NCBI GenBank assembly: GCA_035772735.1
Contig: JASDFA010000010.1
Coordinates: 32,551,501-32,615,500, forward strand
Direction of reading: 5' to 3'
From: Datura wrightii
Lineage: Eukaryota; Streptophyta; Magnoliopsida; Solanales; Solanaceae
DNA length: 64,000 nt
The position numbers and the translations under genes are program-made. Below, one piece after another: positions 48,453 to 61,084 of this stretch. Within the stretch, counting starts at the first letter, position 1; each line of letters starts with the position of its first letter. The notes below the pieces were generated by a model. The model saw only the letters and a program-made list of their open reading frames with translations, did no database searches and was not told the DNA's origin.

Positions 48453-49743
48453 TTGAACACTGGCAAAAGACAAGGAGTTGGTGGATTCATACATAGAGCC
48501 GGAAAGACAATTTCATCGTCAAAGAAGGGAAGCTCTAGAGAAAAAGCTACAGTTCTCAGACAGACAATCCTTGAGCAACAACAGAATCCACCACTTATGA
48601 GGGCAGTGTTAGTGCCCGAGGAAATAGCAGCTAGGCCGGTTCGCGAAGTGGTAATCCCACATGCTAATAATGTTACATCAAGTATTCACAGACTTGAGGT
48701 AGGAGGGAAGTTTGAGCTTAAACAAAACATGATGCAATTGTTGCACACCAGCGGCCAATTCACAGGTCACCCTCATGGAGATCCACAACAACATCTCTAA
48801 AACATTTTGGACATAAGTGACACTTACATCCCCACTGGAGTATCATCCAATTACGTAAGGCTTACATTATTCCCATTTTCATTATTGGGGGAAGAAAAAG
48901 GGTGGTTGAAAGCTGAACCACCTAATTCTATCACCACTTGGGATGATCTTGCAAGAAAATTTTTGATTTGGTTCTTTCCATCCGGGAAAACAGCAAGACT
49001 TAGAAATCAGATTCTAAGTTTTAAACCAAGAGAGGGGGAGAATCTATATCAAGCTTGGAAAAGGTTCAAATCATTGCTAAGGGATTGTCCTCACCATCAC
49101 CAGTCCAATGATGTTCTGGTGCATACATTCATAGAGGGTTTGGAACCCCACACAAAAATTTATCTAGACTCAGCAGCTGGGGGACAAGCATTAGAAAAGA
49201 CTTATGAGGAGCTGTACACTTTGTTAAATCGTATTTCGCAGGGAAATCCAGAGTGGAATGCCAACTCTTCTACAGGAGGAACATGGAAAGCTGCAGGAGT
49301 TTGTGAAGTGGATGGTTTTACAGCGATCGCTGCACAGATAGCTGCATTGCAAAATTAACTCAACACCCACTTAAGCAATATGAGCTTGAATCAACCTCCA
49401 GCCCTAGTTACTGTAGTGCAACAGATTTGGTGTGAAGTATGCGGTAGTAATGAACACTGAGCCTGAGTGTTGTGGTGCAAATCCAGATTTAGTGAACTTT
49501 GTTGGGAATGTACAGAGAAATAATCACCAACAGTATGGAAATAATTACAACTCGAATTGGAGGAATCATCTGAATTTCTCTTGGGGTAGTAACATCCATC
49601 AAGGGCAGAGTTCGAATTAGGGTGCGCAGAGAAATCAAGGGGGGTAGCAGAACTATCAGTCTCAATACAGAGGCAACAACGCACCTCCTCCACCACCCAC
49701 TAGCATTGAGGAAATGTTTAAAACAATGTTAGCTAACCAAGCT
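48453..49743 (+). pseudogene. gag: Athila gag (copy B)
   Basis: Better preserved core than copy A: from 48807 the frame is open for 183 codons (VRLTLFPFSLLGEEKGWLK, TWDDLARKFLIWFFPSGK, GENLYQAWKRFKSLLRDC, FIEGLEPHTKIYL). A one-base deletion near 48554 disrupts the N-terminus and a TAA at 48798-48800 interrupts it. The zinc knuckle frameshift near 49450 is shared with copy A. An Asn/Gln-rich stretch and a coiled coil follow. Confidence 0.82.
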
Positions 49744-49746
49744 TAA

Positions 49747-52700
49747 ATGCAGGCTGATTATGTGAAATTGGCAGCAGACATAAAAAACAACCAATTAGCT
49801 ACAAAGGTGTTGGAGCACCAGTTTGGACAACTAGCTGGAGCTCAAAACACCAGGCCAAGAGAAGGACTACCTAGTGACACTGACCCGAATCCCAAGAAGG
49901 TTAATGCAGTGACCACAAAGAGTTGTTTACAACTCAAGGAGGTGGAAACAAAAAGACCACCTCAGCAGCCAGGAGCAGTGGAGAAAGATAGGGAACATGA
50001 TGATGAGAGGGGGAAGGAGAAGGCAGCTGAAGCAGAAAGACCACCACCCCCGTTCCCTCAAAGATTAAAGAAACACAAGGAGGAAGCTTGTTTCAAAAAG
50101 TTCATGGAGGTGCTTAAACAGGTACACATTAGTTTACCTTTGGTTGATGTTTTGCAGGGAGTACCAAAATATGCAAAGTATATCAAGGACATCGTATCTA
50201 ACAAAAGCAGATTGACAGAGTATGCTACGGTGGCACTTACTGAGGTGTGCACTTCCCGGATACAGAATAGATTGCCAACAAAGCTCAAGGACCCTGGGAG
50301 CTTTACAATTCAGATAACAATTGGGCAAAGTATCCGAGCTCGCGGATTATGTGATTTGGGAGCGAGTATTAACTTGATGCCGACATCGGTGTTCAAGAAG
50401 TTGGGGCTGGGCAGTCGTAGACCAACTACAGTAATCTTGTAGTTAGTGGATCATTTCTTGGCCAGACTAGATGGCATTGTGGAGGACGTGCTGGTGCAAG
50501 TGGGCTCCCTTATCTTCCAAGTAGATTTCATTGTCTTAAATTTTTAGCCAGATGCGGATGTCCCATTTATTTTGGGACGTCCTTTCTTGGCAACCGGGAG
50601 AGCTTTGATTGATGTAGCTGCAGGGCAACTAACCATGGGAGCGCATGACAAAGTGGAGGTATTTGATGTATATAAGGCCATGAAGCTTCCGGCCATATAT
50701 GAGGAGCTTTCAGCAATCAATGTGCTAGAACAAGCAGAAATTCTTCAGATTGTTGATTCTCGAGATCCATTGGAGAGAGCATTGATGAGATTCGATCATT
50801 TCGGAGATAGAGATACTTATGAGATGGTGAAAATGTTAAATGAACCAAAATGGTATCTCATGAAGAAAGACTTTCAGCCGTTGATGAGGTCCCTAGAACC
50901 ATTGCCGAAACCATCTATTGAGGAAGCACCTAAACTGGAGTTGAAAACATTGCCTCCACATTTGAAATATGTCTTTTTGGGGGAAGATGACACGTTGCCA
51001 ATCATCACCTCCGTAGAATTGACGAAGGGACAAGTAAAGGAAGCATTGGTGGTTCTCAAAAGAAGGAAGAAAGCGATGGGCTGGCAAATGTCAGATATTC
51101 AGGGTATCAATCCAGCTTTTTGCACACACAGAATTTTCATGGAGACAGGAGCAAAGCTAACTGCACAGCATCAGCGAAGGTTGAATCCGATGATGAAGGA
51201 TGTGGTTAGGAAATAAGTAATTAAGTGGCTTGATGCAGGTGTGGTCTATCCTATTTCAGACAACAAATGGGTCAGCCCCGTTCAGTGTGTCCCAAAGAAG
51301 GGAGGGATGACTGTGGTCACCAATGAGAAAAATGAGCTGATCCCTACACGCACCGTCACAGGCTGGCGGATTTGCATGGACTACAAAAAGCTCAATAAAG
51401 CCACAAGGAAAGATCACTATCCTATCCCGTTCATTGATCAGATATTGGACAGATTGGCTGGACAAGAATATTATTGTTTCCTTGATAGGTACTCTAGCTA
51501 TAACCAAATAGCCATAGCACTGGAGGACCAGGAGAAGACTACTTTCACATGTCCTTATGGGACATATGCTTTTAGGTGGATGCCATTTGGTTTATGCAAT
51601 GCACCCACCATATTGTAGAGATGCATGATAGCGATCTTTCATGACATGGTGGAAGATTTCGTCGAGGTATTTATGGATGATTTTTCTTTTTTCGGTAATT
51701 TGTTTGCTACTTGATTGCAGAATCTTGAAAGGGTGCTAGCTCGCTGTGAAGAATCCAACCTAGTTCTCAACTGGGAGAAATGTCATTTCTTAGTCAAGGA
51801 GGGTATCGTCCTTGGCCATAAAGTGTCTTGCAAAGAGTTGGAGGTCGATCGTACTAAGATCAAAGTTATTGAAAAGCTACAACCACCTGTGTCAGTGAAG
51901 GGTGTTCGCAGTTTTCTCGGGCATGCAAGGTTCTACAGACGGTTCATTAAGAACTTCTCTCAAATTTCTAGACCAATATGCAGGTTGCTAGAAAAAGTGG
52001 TGAAGTTCGAGTTTGATGAATATTGTGTCAAAGCATTCGAGGAGTTAAAGCAGAAATTGATAGAAGCACCTATCCTTATTTCTCCGGACTGGGAACAACC
52101 ATTTGAACTGATGTGTGATGCAAGCGATGTGGCTGTGGGAGCTGTATTGGGGCAGTGGAGGAATAGAATTTTTCATTCTATTCCTTATGCAAGCAAAACA
52201 CTGGACGCTGCCCAAGTTAATTATACAGTCATAGAAAAGGAAATGCTAGCATTGGTGTTCGCATTTGATAAATTCAGGTCCTATTTGGTGGGTTCTAAAG
52301 TAGTGGTGTATCACCGATCATGCAGCGATTTGGTATCTGTTTAACAAGAAGGATTCAAAGCCCAGGCTGATCAGATGGATCTTGTTGTTGCAAGAGTTTG
52401 ACCTAGAGATTAAGGACAAAAAGGGGAGAGAGAATCAAGTGGTAGATCACCTATCGCGATTGGAAAGTCGGTCGCATGTGAAGGAAGGTGACAGCATCAA
52501 AGAGGAGTTCCCGGATGAGCAGCTCTTGGCAATAAGGGAAACTGAGATCCCTTGGTATGTAGACATTGTGAATTTGCTAGTGAGTGAAGTCTATCCATCG
52601 GAGGCTACGGCTCAGCAGAGAAAAAAGTTGAGGCATGATTGCCGGTATTTTATTTGGGATGAGCCGTAGTTGTTTAAGCAGGGACCGGATCAGGTGATGA

Positions 52701-53842
52701 GGAGATGCATCCCGGAGAGCCAGATTGCAGAAGTTTTGAGGAGTTTTTACTCTTCATTGTATGGAGGGCACCACGGAGGCGAGCGGACAGCGCACAAGGT
52801 GCTACAGTCAGGTTTCTTTTGGCCTACACTGTTTAGAGACTCTATGGCATACATCAAAATGTGTGATAGATGTCAAAGGACAAGAACAATTGGTAGGAGG
52901 CAAGAGATGCCACTGCAGCATATACTAGAAGTGGAGATCTTTGATGTATGGGGTATAGATTTCATGGGCCCGTTCCAACCGTCATTAGGTAATCGTTACA
53001 TCTTGGTGGCCGTTGATTATGTATCAAAGTGGGTTGAAGCAACAACTTGCACCAGGAATGACAACAAGGTGGTAACAAAATTTGTGAAAAAGCACATTTT
53101 CACCAGGTTTGGGATACCCCGAGCCATTATCAGTGATGGAGGGGCTCATTTCGTAAATGCAAGTTTCAAGAATTTGCTAGCTAAGTATGGGGTGCGACAC
53201 AAGGTAGCAACAACATATCATCCCCAAACTAATGGGCAAGTGGAGGTGTCGAACAGAGAAGTAAAGCAGATTCTACAGAAGACAGTGAATTCACAACGTA
53301 GTGATTGGTCAAGCAAACTCTACGATGCATTGTGGGCTTATAGAACTGCTTACAAGACATCAATTGGGACTTCTCCGTACAGATTTGTCTATGGAAAGGC
53401 CTGTCATCTGCTTGTAGAGCTAGAATACCGAGCTTTCTAGGCTGTGAGGAAATTGAACATGGATTTAGAGCTAGCGGGTAAGAAGAGGCTGATGCAACTC
53501 AGCGAACTTGATGAGTTTCATTGGCATGCTTATGAAAGTGTCGAGTGCTACAAAGTCAAAACAAGGAGGTGGCACGATAAGCATATGGTGCATCGGATAT
53601 TCGAGTCGGGGTAGAAAGTGTTGCTTTTCAATTCAATATTCAAGCTGTTTCCAGGAAAATTGCGGTCCAAATGGTCAGGGTCGTTTTAGGTAGTAAGAAT
53701 GACCCCGCACGGGGCAGTGGAGTTGTGGCAAGAAGATCGAAGTGCCACGTTCTTAGTTAATGGGCAGCGTTGTATGCATTATTGGGGTGAGGACGTTATT
53801 CGAGAGAAGACGTCCATCATTCTAGAGGATGATTTAACGTGA
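49747..53842 (+). pseudogene. pol: Athila pol: protease, RT, RNase H, integrase (copy B)
   Basis: The protease keeps CDLGASINLMP. TAG at 50545-50547 is shared with copy A. RT includes WRICMDYKKLNKATRKDHYP, YGTYAFRWMPFGLCNAP and MDDFSFF, interrupted by TAA 51214, TAG 51616 and a TGA near 51713. RNase H has a one-base insertion near 52310 (TATCACCGATCAT against TATACCGATCAT), which destroys the TDH segment. Integrase from 52670: HHGGERTAH, CDRCQR, WGIDFMGPF, AIISDGGAHF, HPQTNGQVEVSNREV; then stops, and a last C-terminal segment ending at 53842. The lesion load is higher than in copy A. Confidence 0.88.
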
Positions 53843-55120
53843 ATGACGTCGAGCCGAGACGGTAAACCAAGCGCTGCACGGGAGGCAACCCGTGAAATTG
53901 TTGTAATAGATGAGTAGAAATATTTGAAAAAAAAATAATAACAAAAAAAAAAGAGAAAAAGAAAAAAAGGAAAAAAAATAATAGAAAAAAATATTATTGT
54001 TGCATTGAAACCTATGAAGTCTAACCAATTTCTTGTTGTGAAAGAATTTTCAGGTGGAACGAAGGGTAAAAATGCAAAGAAGCGCAAAGGAAAAAAATCG
54101 AGGTGAGGAAAATAAAAAGTGGAATTACAGTGAGCCTACGCATTTGTTCCGTGTTACGGAGGAGGTGCTCCGTGTTACCCTCCATGTCACGTTGAAGCCT
54201 ATTCCGGAATTTTTTAAAATTCCAGAACACTAGCACGATGGCTCCGTGTCATGGAGGGGGTGCTCCGCGTTACCCTCCGTGACATGTTAAGGGTCTTTTC
54301 GCGTTGGGTCACACCGGGTCGCAGGGTAACCCGCATGAAAAACACTTTTAAAACCCCGATTTTCCCCCATTTTTTTCCTTATTTTCCATACCCTCTGCGA
54401 CCAACACCCCAAATTCCCTCCTCCCCCAACGTGACACGGACCTAGGCATAAGTTTTCTTCAATTTCATCGGATTGAAGGTATTTCTTGAACTTTACCTCA
54501 TTTTGGCTTGAATTTTCGATTCTTGAGCATGGGTAGTGATTGAAACTTGCCTTAAGTGAAAATTAAGCTTGAATTCATTTAAGTTATGATTGATTGATGT
54601 TCATAATATCATTTTGAGTATATGAACTCGATGAATACATGTGTTATTGAATTTTCGCGAAATTGTTAGCTAGGGTTGGAATTTGAATATGAAGAAAACT
54701 AAAATTGTTTGAAATGTGAAAATAAATTGGGTTGTGCATGTTGGGTGATGTGAATTATATTGTGATTAAAAGTTGAATATGCTAAGTAGACAAGGGAATT
54801 TCGAAAAAATGAAATTGGTGAATTGCATAGGTTATTGAGAACAAAAAATTGGCTAGGTGCTATGATGATATAATGGAATTGATGGCGATATTGTTATTCG
54901 TTGTACGAAGCCTGAGTAGTATATAGTAATTATTCCATCGAATTATATGAAGGCACTAGGAATGTTGAATGTAAAGATTGTGAAATTATGAATGTCTTGC
55001 CAAATTGTTTTAATGGCGGCTAAAGACTAAGTGTGGGGTGATTCAATTAAACCCAACCTTAGTCGTAGCTAGGTATGATTTGAAGAAAATTGGGATTGTA
55101 TGGTTATATGTGCAGGCACA
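53843..55120 (+). other. Athila post-pol spacer (copy B)
   Basis: Non-coding. GCTGCACGGGAGGCAACC block at 53873-53890, A-rich tract 53925-53996, CGTGNCACG-type cluster 54130-54290, then AT-rich leader. It carries a TACCCTCTGCGACC ... ACGTGACACGG insertion near 54390-54440 that copy A lacks. Confidence 0.72.
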
Positions 55121-56339
55121 ATGTCGGGCAGACAAGATAATGGAAAGGGTGCATCCACATCGGGCGCTGACAGAAAAAGAATAAGGTTGGGAACAGCAGT
55201 TCTAGTTGCACCAGCAGTTCCGCGAGGCCAACGCCGACAATACGGAACCCAATGGGTGACTGATGAAGGGAAGAAATGGTATGAAAAACTCAAAGAAATC
55301 AAATACTTTGCGGAAGAGCATATAGCAAGAGAGCCGCTGGCACAGGAATTGCCACGGATCATACACCTGATTGACACTGTCAGGATGAACTTCATCTTCG
55401 AAGAGCCAAAGGAGTGTAATATCCATCTGATTCGGGAGTTCTATGCCAATTGGAACCCGACTCTCCATAGTCACACTGTCAAGATCAGGGGGCAGGTTGT
55501 CACCTTTGAGCCCCATCACCTAAATGCTATATTGGGGGCACGGGACACAGACGCCCATGTCCTTTGGCAGCTAAACATCACTCCACCTTATGTGGACATC
55601 AGACGCACTCTATGTGGAGCCCGTTCGACAGCACGGTGGAGCAGGCACAAAGAGAGGGGCTACCATCAGACACTGCCTACTCTCAAATGAACAGGGAAGC
55701 CATGATCAGTCTAAAAATTATGTGTTCCTACCTGATCCGAGGGGTGCACATGACATATGTCACCCGGGATCGAGGGTGCTTGGTGTATGCCCTAATGAAA
55801 GGGCTTTAGATAAATGTTGGGGCAGTGATCATCTCCACCATGAAGAGAGCCTGCTTGCATCAAGGGCATAGGTACGGGTTCGGTGGTTTTCTTACCACGT
55901 TCCAGAGGGGCCATGATATCGAGGAGGAGGCCCTGGATTACATCCCAGAAATTGACAGGCGTGCCTTAGATGTAACAAATACCAAGGGACCCGACACAAC
56001 TCAAGGGCCTGTTCTCACACTAGCCGAGCAACATGCTCGGGATGATCAATATATGGCCTGCATGTACGGGATGCAGATGCAACAGTTGCACATTGGCGGG
56101 AGGCCAGCAACAGATGATGAGCTTTGGCATCTTGACTTGGATTACCCCTTCGGCGAAAATGCTCGGGCTCTATGCAGAGTGGGCCAGCATTTGTGGAGCC
56201 GGTAGATGATGATGTGCCCACCAATAAGGAGACACGCCGTGAGGACTCAGATGTTGAGTCAGATAAAGATGGCGGGGGCGATTTTGATATGGGAGACGAG
56301 GCGACGACACCTGATGAAGAAGTTGAATACTTCGATTGA
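55121..56339 (+). pseudogene. Athila post-pol ORF, full-length copy with frameshifts
   Basis: ATG 55121 gives 190 codons (55121-55690): a basic N-terminus, a WVTDEGKKWYEKLKEIKYF segment, LIREFYANWNPTLHSHTVK and EPHHLNAILGARDTDAHVL. This matches the plant-transposon-protein-like domain found downstream of pol in some Athila-type elements. A frameshift near 55612 (shared with copy A) moves the second half to another frame, with a TAG near 55807 and a one-base deletion near 56180. The C-terminus is strongly acidic and ends EEVEYFD at 56339. No signal peptide or membrane segment is visible, which argues against an envelope role. Confidence 0.68.
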
Positions 56340-56593
56340 TCAGGGAGTTTCACCACCCACCTATGTGATATGTTGAATTTTGTGAACACTGGGGACAGTG
56401 GTCGGTTTAAGTGTGGGGTGGGAGTAGTTAGATTCCAGTTGTTTCATTGTTGTTTTTGTTTATGTGTATTTGTTGTGTTGTTATGCCGGTGAAAAATGTG
56501 ACCCTGTGACTTTGTGTTATGTGTTCTGTAATAAAGTGGTGTTGTAATGAATGTTAAGTTGTTGTGTGTTGTGTGAGCTTATGTTGAATGGTG
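56340..56593 (+). other. Athila B 3' non-coding region, left part
   Basis: Non-coding, with GTGTGGGGTGGGAG and repeated TGTTGTG-type sequence, up to the target site of element 4. Confidence 0.6.
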
Positions 56594-56598
56594 GTTGT
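56594..56598. repeat. target-site duplication GTTGT (left) of element 4
   Basis: Matches 62517-62521. Confidence 0.93.
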
Positions 56599-58009
56599 TG
56601 TTCGGTTTGTCTTGTGGGTATATAAAACGACACGCAAGTGCACGTGGTCGAACAAGTAGTAAAGTGGCTTTAGTAAGCCAAGTATCGATCCCACAGGGAC
56701 TGGGATGAAGTGCAATATGCTCAAGTATACTATATTTTAATTCTAAAAATGCAGACAACAGTGTAACCAAGAGTTTGATATTTTGTTTTATAATTTTTAT
56801 GCTAAAGCTAAAACAATGATCTACTTTGAATCTGAACTATGAATGAGAGCATGCTGAGGTTAAACGAACATGTAATGAAATTAATTATCATCATAATTTG
56901 GTTAATCTTTTCCTCCAGTTGCTAGCCAAGAACTATTGCCAAGAGATTAAAACTCTCGTATTTAACCTCACTTAAGAATCATGAACCATCCACCTACATT
57001 TCTGTGATTAAATGCAATTCATGTTCTAGCCATACAAACCCGGTTCCTAAATTGACTAATACGACTTTCAGGTATATTTCTATCCTGAAAGTAAATCAAT
57101 TCCCAATTTTCCCAAATCAAGTAAAGATCATATCCTATTAATTCACAACTTTCCAATTTCTTGCTCTCTCGAGTGAAACCGGACTTTTTAGATGTACATT
57201 AACGTAGGCCACACATTAATGCAGTAAGAACAAGAATTAATAGAACAATATGGAAGAAAAGATGAAAAACCAAAGAATCAATGATCACATTTCATCACAA
57301 TTGTTCATAACCTCAGCAAGGAGAGGAATTAGCCACTCATTTGTGGTTAAACATCTTAAAATGAGTGTTAATCATACAAGCAATTGAAGTAAAGAAGAAA
57401 GAAAGAGAGAAAAAACCCTGATATTTTCGTCCCTCAACTGCCTGTAACCCAGGTCCTCGCTCCACCAAGTCAGAATAATGAAAAATGAACCTAAGTGTGC
57501 TATTTATAGTAGTGGGACTTTTTCCCGGAATAACAAGCAACGTGTCACAGAGTGCATCGCGGAGCACTGCCTCCGTGACACGCCACTGACGCGAAAGCTC
57601 TCTGGAAATCACCCAAACTTGGCTTCGGTAGCACCCTGCCGCGTTGGCAGCGCATTGACACCTCCTTGTCGCGCAGCTAACCTGCCGTGGCACGTTGTCA
57701 ATGTGCTGGTGGGCTGTTGTGGTCAGCCTGCCTGCCGTGACACGTTGCCGATGCGCAGGTGGGCTGTTTTGTGCCTCCTCTTTACCGACGTTCGCTAGTT
57801 AATTCCGTTTCAAAGCCTCTACTTCACCAACTCATGGATTAGTTGCTCAAAAGTCATCAAAACCTACAAAACAAAGGCTAATCATGTTGGTTAGCACTTA
57901 TTCTCACATTCATATAAAATTACATGAAAATGTATATAATTACTTAGATAAACAAGACTAATTTAAGTCACAAAGCATATCTCGGGCATGCTACTTTTGC
58001 CCGTGATCA
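56599..58009 (-). repeat. element 4 3' LTR
   Basis: Plus strand TGTTCGG to CGTGATCA; 1411 bp. In its own orientation it starts TGATCACGGGC, like the TGATCTTGGGC of Athila. The TATA complement GCTATTTATAGT is at 57499-57510. Confidence 0.93.
57540..57740 (-). promoter_or_regulatory. element 4 U3 CGTGNCACG-type array (3' LTR)
   Basis: Units include CGTGTCACAGAG, CCGTGACACGCC, CCGTGGCACGTTG and CCGTGACACGTTG spaced 20-60 bases apart, with GCATCGCGG (the GCGAT complement) beside the first. The partner LTR array at 62026-62249 carries one extra unit. Confidence 0.55.
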
Positions 58010-60137
58010 CAACCCCACACTTAAAGCCTTGTTCGTCCTCGAACAACCTTTTACATATCATGCATATGGAGACTCCCACATAACTAATTTAGAAAGATAA
58101 TTCAAGTTACGGCTATAATGATTACGTAAGATACAAGCTAAAAATCGAGCCTGCACAATTTGATCATTGAAATGGAGTACAACTATGTTAAGACTTCTTA
58201 ACCTCAAGAATCGACTCTCAATCTTAGCAAACTCATGCAAATCAACTTATTAAGAAATCCCACATGAATTATAACCTTCATTCAACATGTGCCCCTCACA
58301 GAAAGAGAGTTACCCAGTCACACGCAAAAACAATTTTTTAAATCACAACATGTGTGGGTACATGAATAAAATTACGCTCACTCTCACAAAGAATTCACAT
58401 GCATCATGTAATGACCCATAAGCTTGCCCTTAGTGTTTTATTCCACTAATTTAAGGATGTATGAGTGTATGATCAAGTAGGACTTTTTAGGTTGTAATGT
58501 AACTCAGGTGCGGGTAGGTACTATTATGATCAGTAATGGTGACTATCTTTCCTAAGCGCTTTTAATACATCACGCCTTCATTACAAACTTGCCTTCCCTC
58601 ACTTCACCTTTTTCTCTTTTCATCTTTCTTTTTCCTCTTTTGCTCCCCCCTTTCTTTAGGCACTTTTAGCTTATTAGTAAGGAATTCTATAAGTAACTTT
58701 TCATTTATTTATTTTCTTACTCCCTACTAATACCCACCCATATTCAAACAAGTGCACCCTCGACCTTTCTCAACTCTTACAATTGCTACTTTCCCGTCTT
58801 TTTCATTCTTCTCACTCCTTTACTCTTTCGTATTTTTTCTTTAACTGCTTAGGAGTTTTGGTTCAATTTCAAGGCTAATGAAAGAAAAAGGATTAAGCTT
58901 ATGTTGCAGCTGTCAAAGAATAGGCTCAAGGCTCAATGGGGTTAACTAGGATTAATTTTTCAAGGTAGGTATAATGAGTGATAAAAGTTTGGTTCATTCA
59001 AAGAATAGCCTAAATCATCTCCTACAATTCACATCCTTCATTTCATTTTATAAACACACCAGGCAAGTTCTAGACAATCCACAATAGCACAGAATACTCA
59101 AAAACCTTACACTAATGGCACATGCTCAAATCAAGACACATTCAGCAGACTCTTAAATCAGCTAATCACAAGAATTCAAAATTAAGCTTCAATCATATTG
59201 AGTCAAATTCAAGAGCCTAAGTGTCTCAAACAATGTTATACACTTGTGTGCTTCACACTGAACATACTTGCATCTTACAATCATTTATAGCCTGTAACAA
59301 GAACCTCAAGCATCGATTAGCTACGGGTTCACAAACCCACAACCTATCGACTAATTTATCCTCAAGACGGTCGTCATCAATCCATAGTCGGAAACAGTCC
59401 CTAGCTATGACTAAAAACCTTATATACAGACAAAGAAAAGAAAAATAAAATTTTTATCTTTCGGTTCAAAGACCCCCCGTTGAAAAAGAACCGAAAAGAA
59501 AAACCAACGGGTGATGAAGTCAAGCTTAATTCACAAAAATTTTTCAAATGTTTCAAATTTCTCACAAGCATTACATTCACCAAAAATCGTTAAGCACAAC
59601 AAAAATTTTTGAAATTTCCCTTGAAATTTCCCTCACCCCACACTTGTATCCTGCTATGTCCTCATAGCATCAAATTAAAATTTAAAAAGGGTGAGAAATA
59701 CACCCTGAGGCCTTTAGGCCTAGCTAATAGCATGCCTTCCTTCAACTTTGCACAGGTGGGTGTTCGACCCCACACTTTTTCTCTTCCATGCTTGTTAGCT
59801 TCCTCCTCCATGGGTACTCAGACTTCCCCTCCATATATGCTTAACTTTCCACCAAAACAACACAAGATGAAAAATAAATAAAACCAACTTAAATGCAAGA
59901 AATTAAAATGGTACCCATGGTACCCTTGGGTTGCCTCCCAAGCAGCGCCTAATTTTAAGTCGCGGCACGACGTACCAAGTTTCACCACTTTTTTCTCCAC
60001 CTTGAGGATATGAATCTCACCCCTAAGTTCTTCTCTAATTTCCTCTTATGCTCCAGGGGTGGTGGTGAAAAATTGTAAGGACCAAGCAGTAGATGTTGCC
60101 TTTTGCATTTATTGGCCCTTAAGTAAGCGAAGTCATT
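58010..60137 (-). other. element 4 internal non-coding 3' region
   Basis: No coding signal. The GGGAGGCAACC block complement is at 59928-59949, and 58016-59500 is the reverse complement of the Athila B 3' region at 62522-64000. The sequence before the 3' LTR (complement of CAACCCCACACTTAAAG) is purine-rich and G-rich and could serve as PPT. Confidence 0.7.
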
Positions 60138-60925
60138 TTATCTCTCCGAGTTAGCAAATTTCAAAATATATGGGGCTTGGTCCTCCTCTAGACATTTCTC
60201 TATAAGCTTGGAAGACTCTATTTCTCGGTTGTCAACCAAACTTAATGTCGAAAAATGCTTCGAGTGTGGTCCAATAAACCTCAACGCTGAAACTGCATTG
60301 TGCTTGACCTCCTTGTATACACCTTCTCAGCATCGACATCTATCTGTCCATTAATGTTAACTGGGGGATACTCTATCTCTTCTTCCACGAATAGATTTTC
60401 CATAAGTGTGAGCCCATCACGGGGACACTCAAGAGATTCTAATTGTTAGGCTTCATCCAAAAATTCACCCTTGTCTTCCTTTTGTAGTTCCTCTTGAATA
60501 TCGGCTAATACTGTTACCTGCAATGTATCACAAGCTTCAGCCTCAGCAATCATCTCTGTGAATTTAACGCTCATCCTTTCTAGAGCCTCTGCATTCTCTT
60601 CTTGCTGAATTCTCAATACTTCCATCGCCTCCATCATTGCTTCTGATTGCTCCAGCAGTTGTTTCAGCATGTCTTCTATTTGAGCTTGGCGTCCCAAGTC
60701 CTCATTTTCAGCATGCCTATATTCAGCAAAAACAACAGAAGGATCATAGTAGGGGCTTGGGGGAGGGGAATATACATTCGGACAGCCATCCCAATGGCCA
60801 TCTTGACCACCACATATACTACACGTGTTACAGTGTTACCAAGAGTGGTGTCCTCCGCAATTCAGACAAGATTCGTCAAAATAAGAGTATCCACCATTTA
60901 AACCATTTGTATTCCACGATGTCAT
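60138..60925 (-). pseudogene. element 4 zinc-knuckle/coiled-coil ORF remnant
   Basis: ATG at 60925-60923 starts MTSWNTNGLNGG. Next is a Cys/His cluster: CLNCGGHH, a TAA at 60838-60836, then CSICGGQDGHWDGC. A Pro-rich stretch follows, then a long helix (QIEDMLKQLLEQSEAMMEAM onward, 60697-60446) with heptad-like Leu/Met spacing. After a TAA at 60448-60446 the frame continues acidic (LFVEEEIEYPPVNING). A frameshift near 60320 leads to a tail that stays open to 60138 (IGPHSKHFSTLSLVDNREIE). The knuckle followed by IEDMLKQLL mirrors the end of Athila Gag (knuckle followed by IEEMFKTML). The tail is unknown to me. Confidence 0.55.
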
Positions 60926-61060
60926 GTCAATAAGGGTATCCGAAAAAGAAGAAAAATAAAATAAAATAAAAAAGAATTAAAACAAACACTAAGACCAAGT
61001 TGTCAGCATTTCAAAAAAATATAGTAAATTTACACTTAAGAAAATTTCACCAATTGCCAG

Positions 61061-61078
61061 TCCCCGGCAACGGCGCCA
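61061..61078 (-). other. primer-binding site of element 4 (tRNA-Asp type)
   Basis: The complement is TGGCGCCGTTGCCGGGGA, identical to Athila A, six bases from the LTR. Confidence 0.94.
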
Positions 61079-61084
61079 AAAACT

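Noticed and set aside
53779..54087. Minus-strand Phe/Tyr-rich ORF resembling a membrane protein
   Set aside because: It is the complement of the A-rich tract in the Athila post-pol spacer; low-complexity artefact.
55564..55690. Programmed ribosomal frameshift joining the two halves of the post-pol ORF, because both copies share it
   Set aside because: No slippery heptamer or downstream structure is evident, and the copies share other plain lesions, so common descent explains it.
59928..59949. A tRNA or snRNA gene near the GGGAGGCAACC block
   Set aside because: No cloverleaf or A/B boxes; the block is a conserved post-pol sequence of Athila-type elements.
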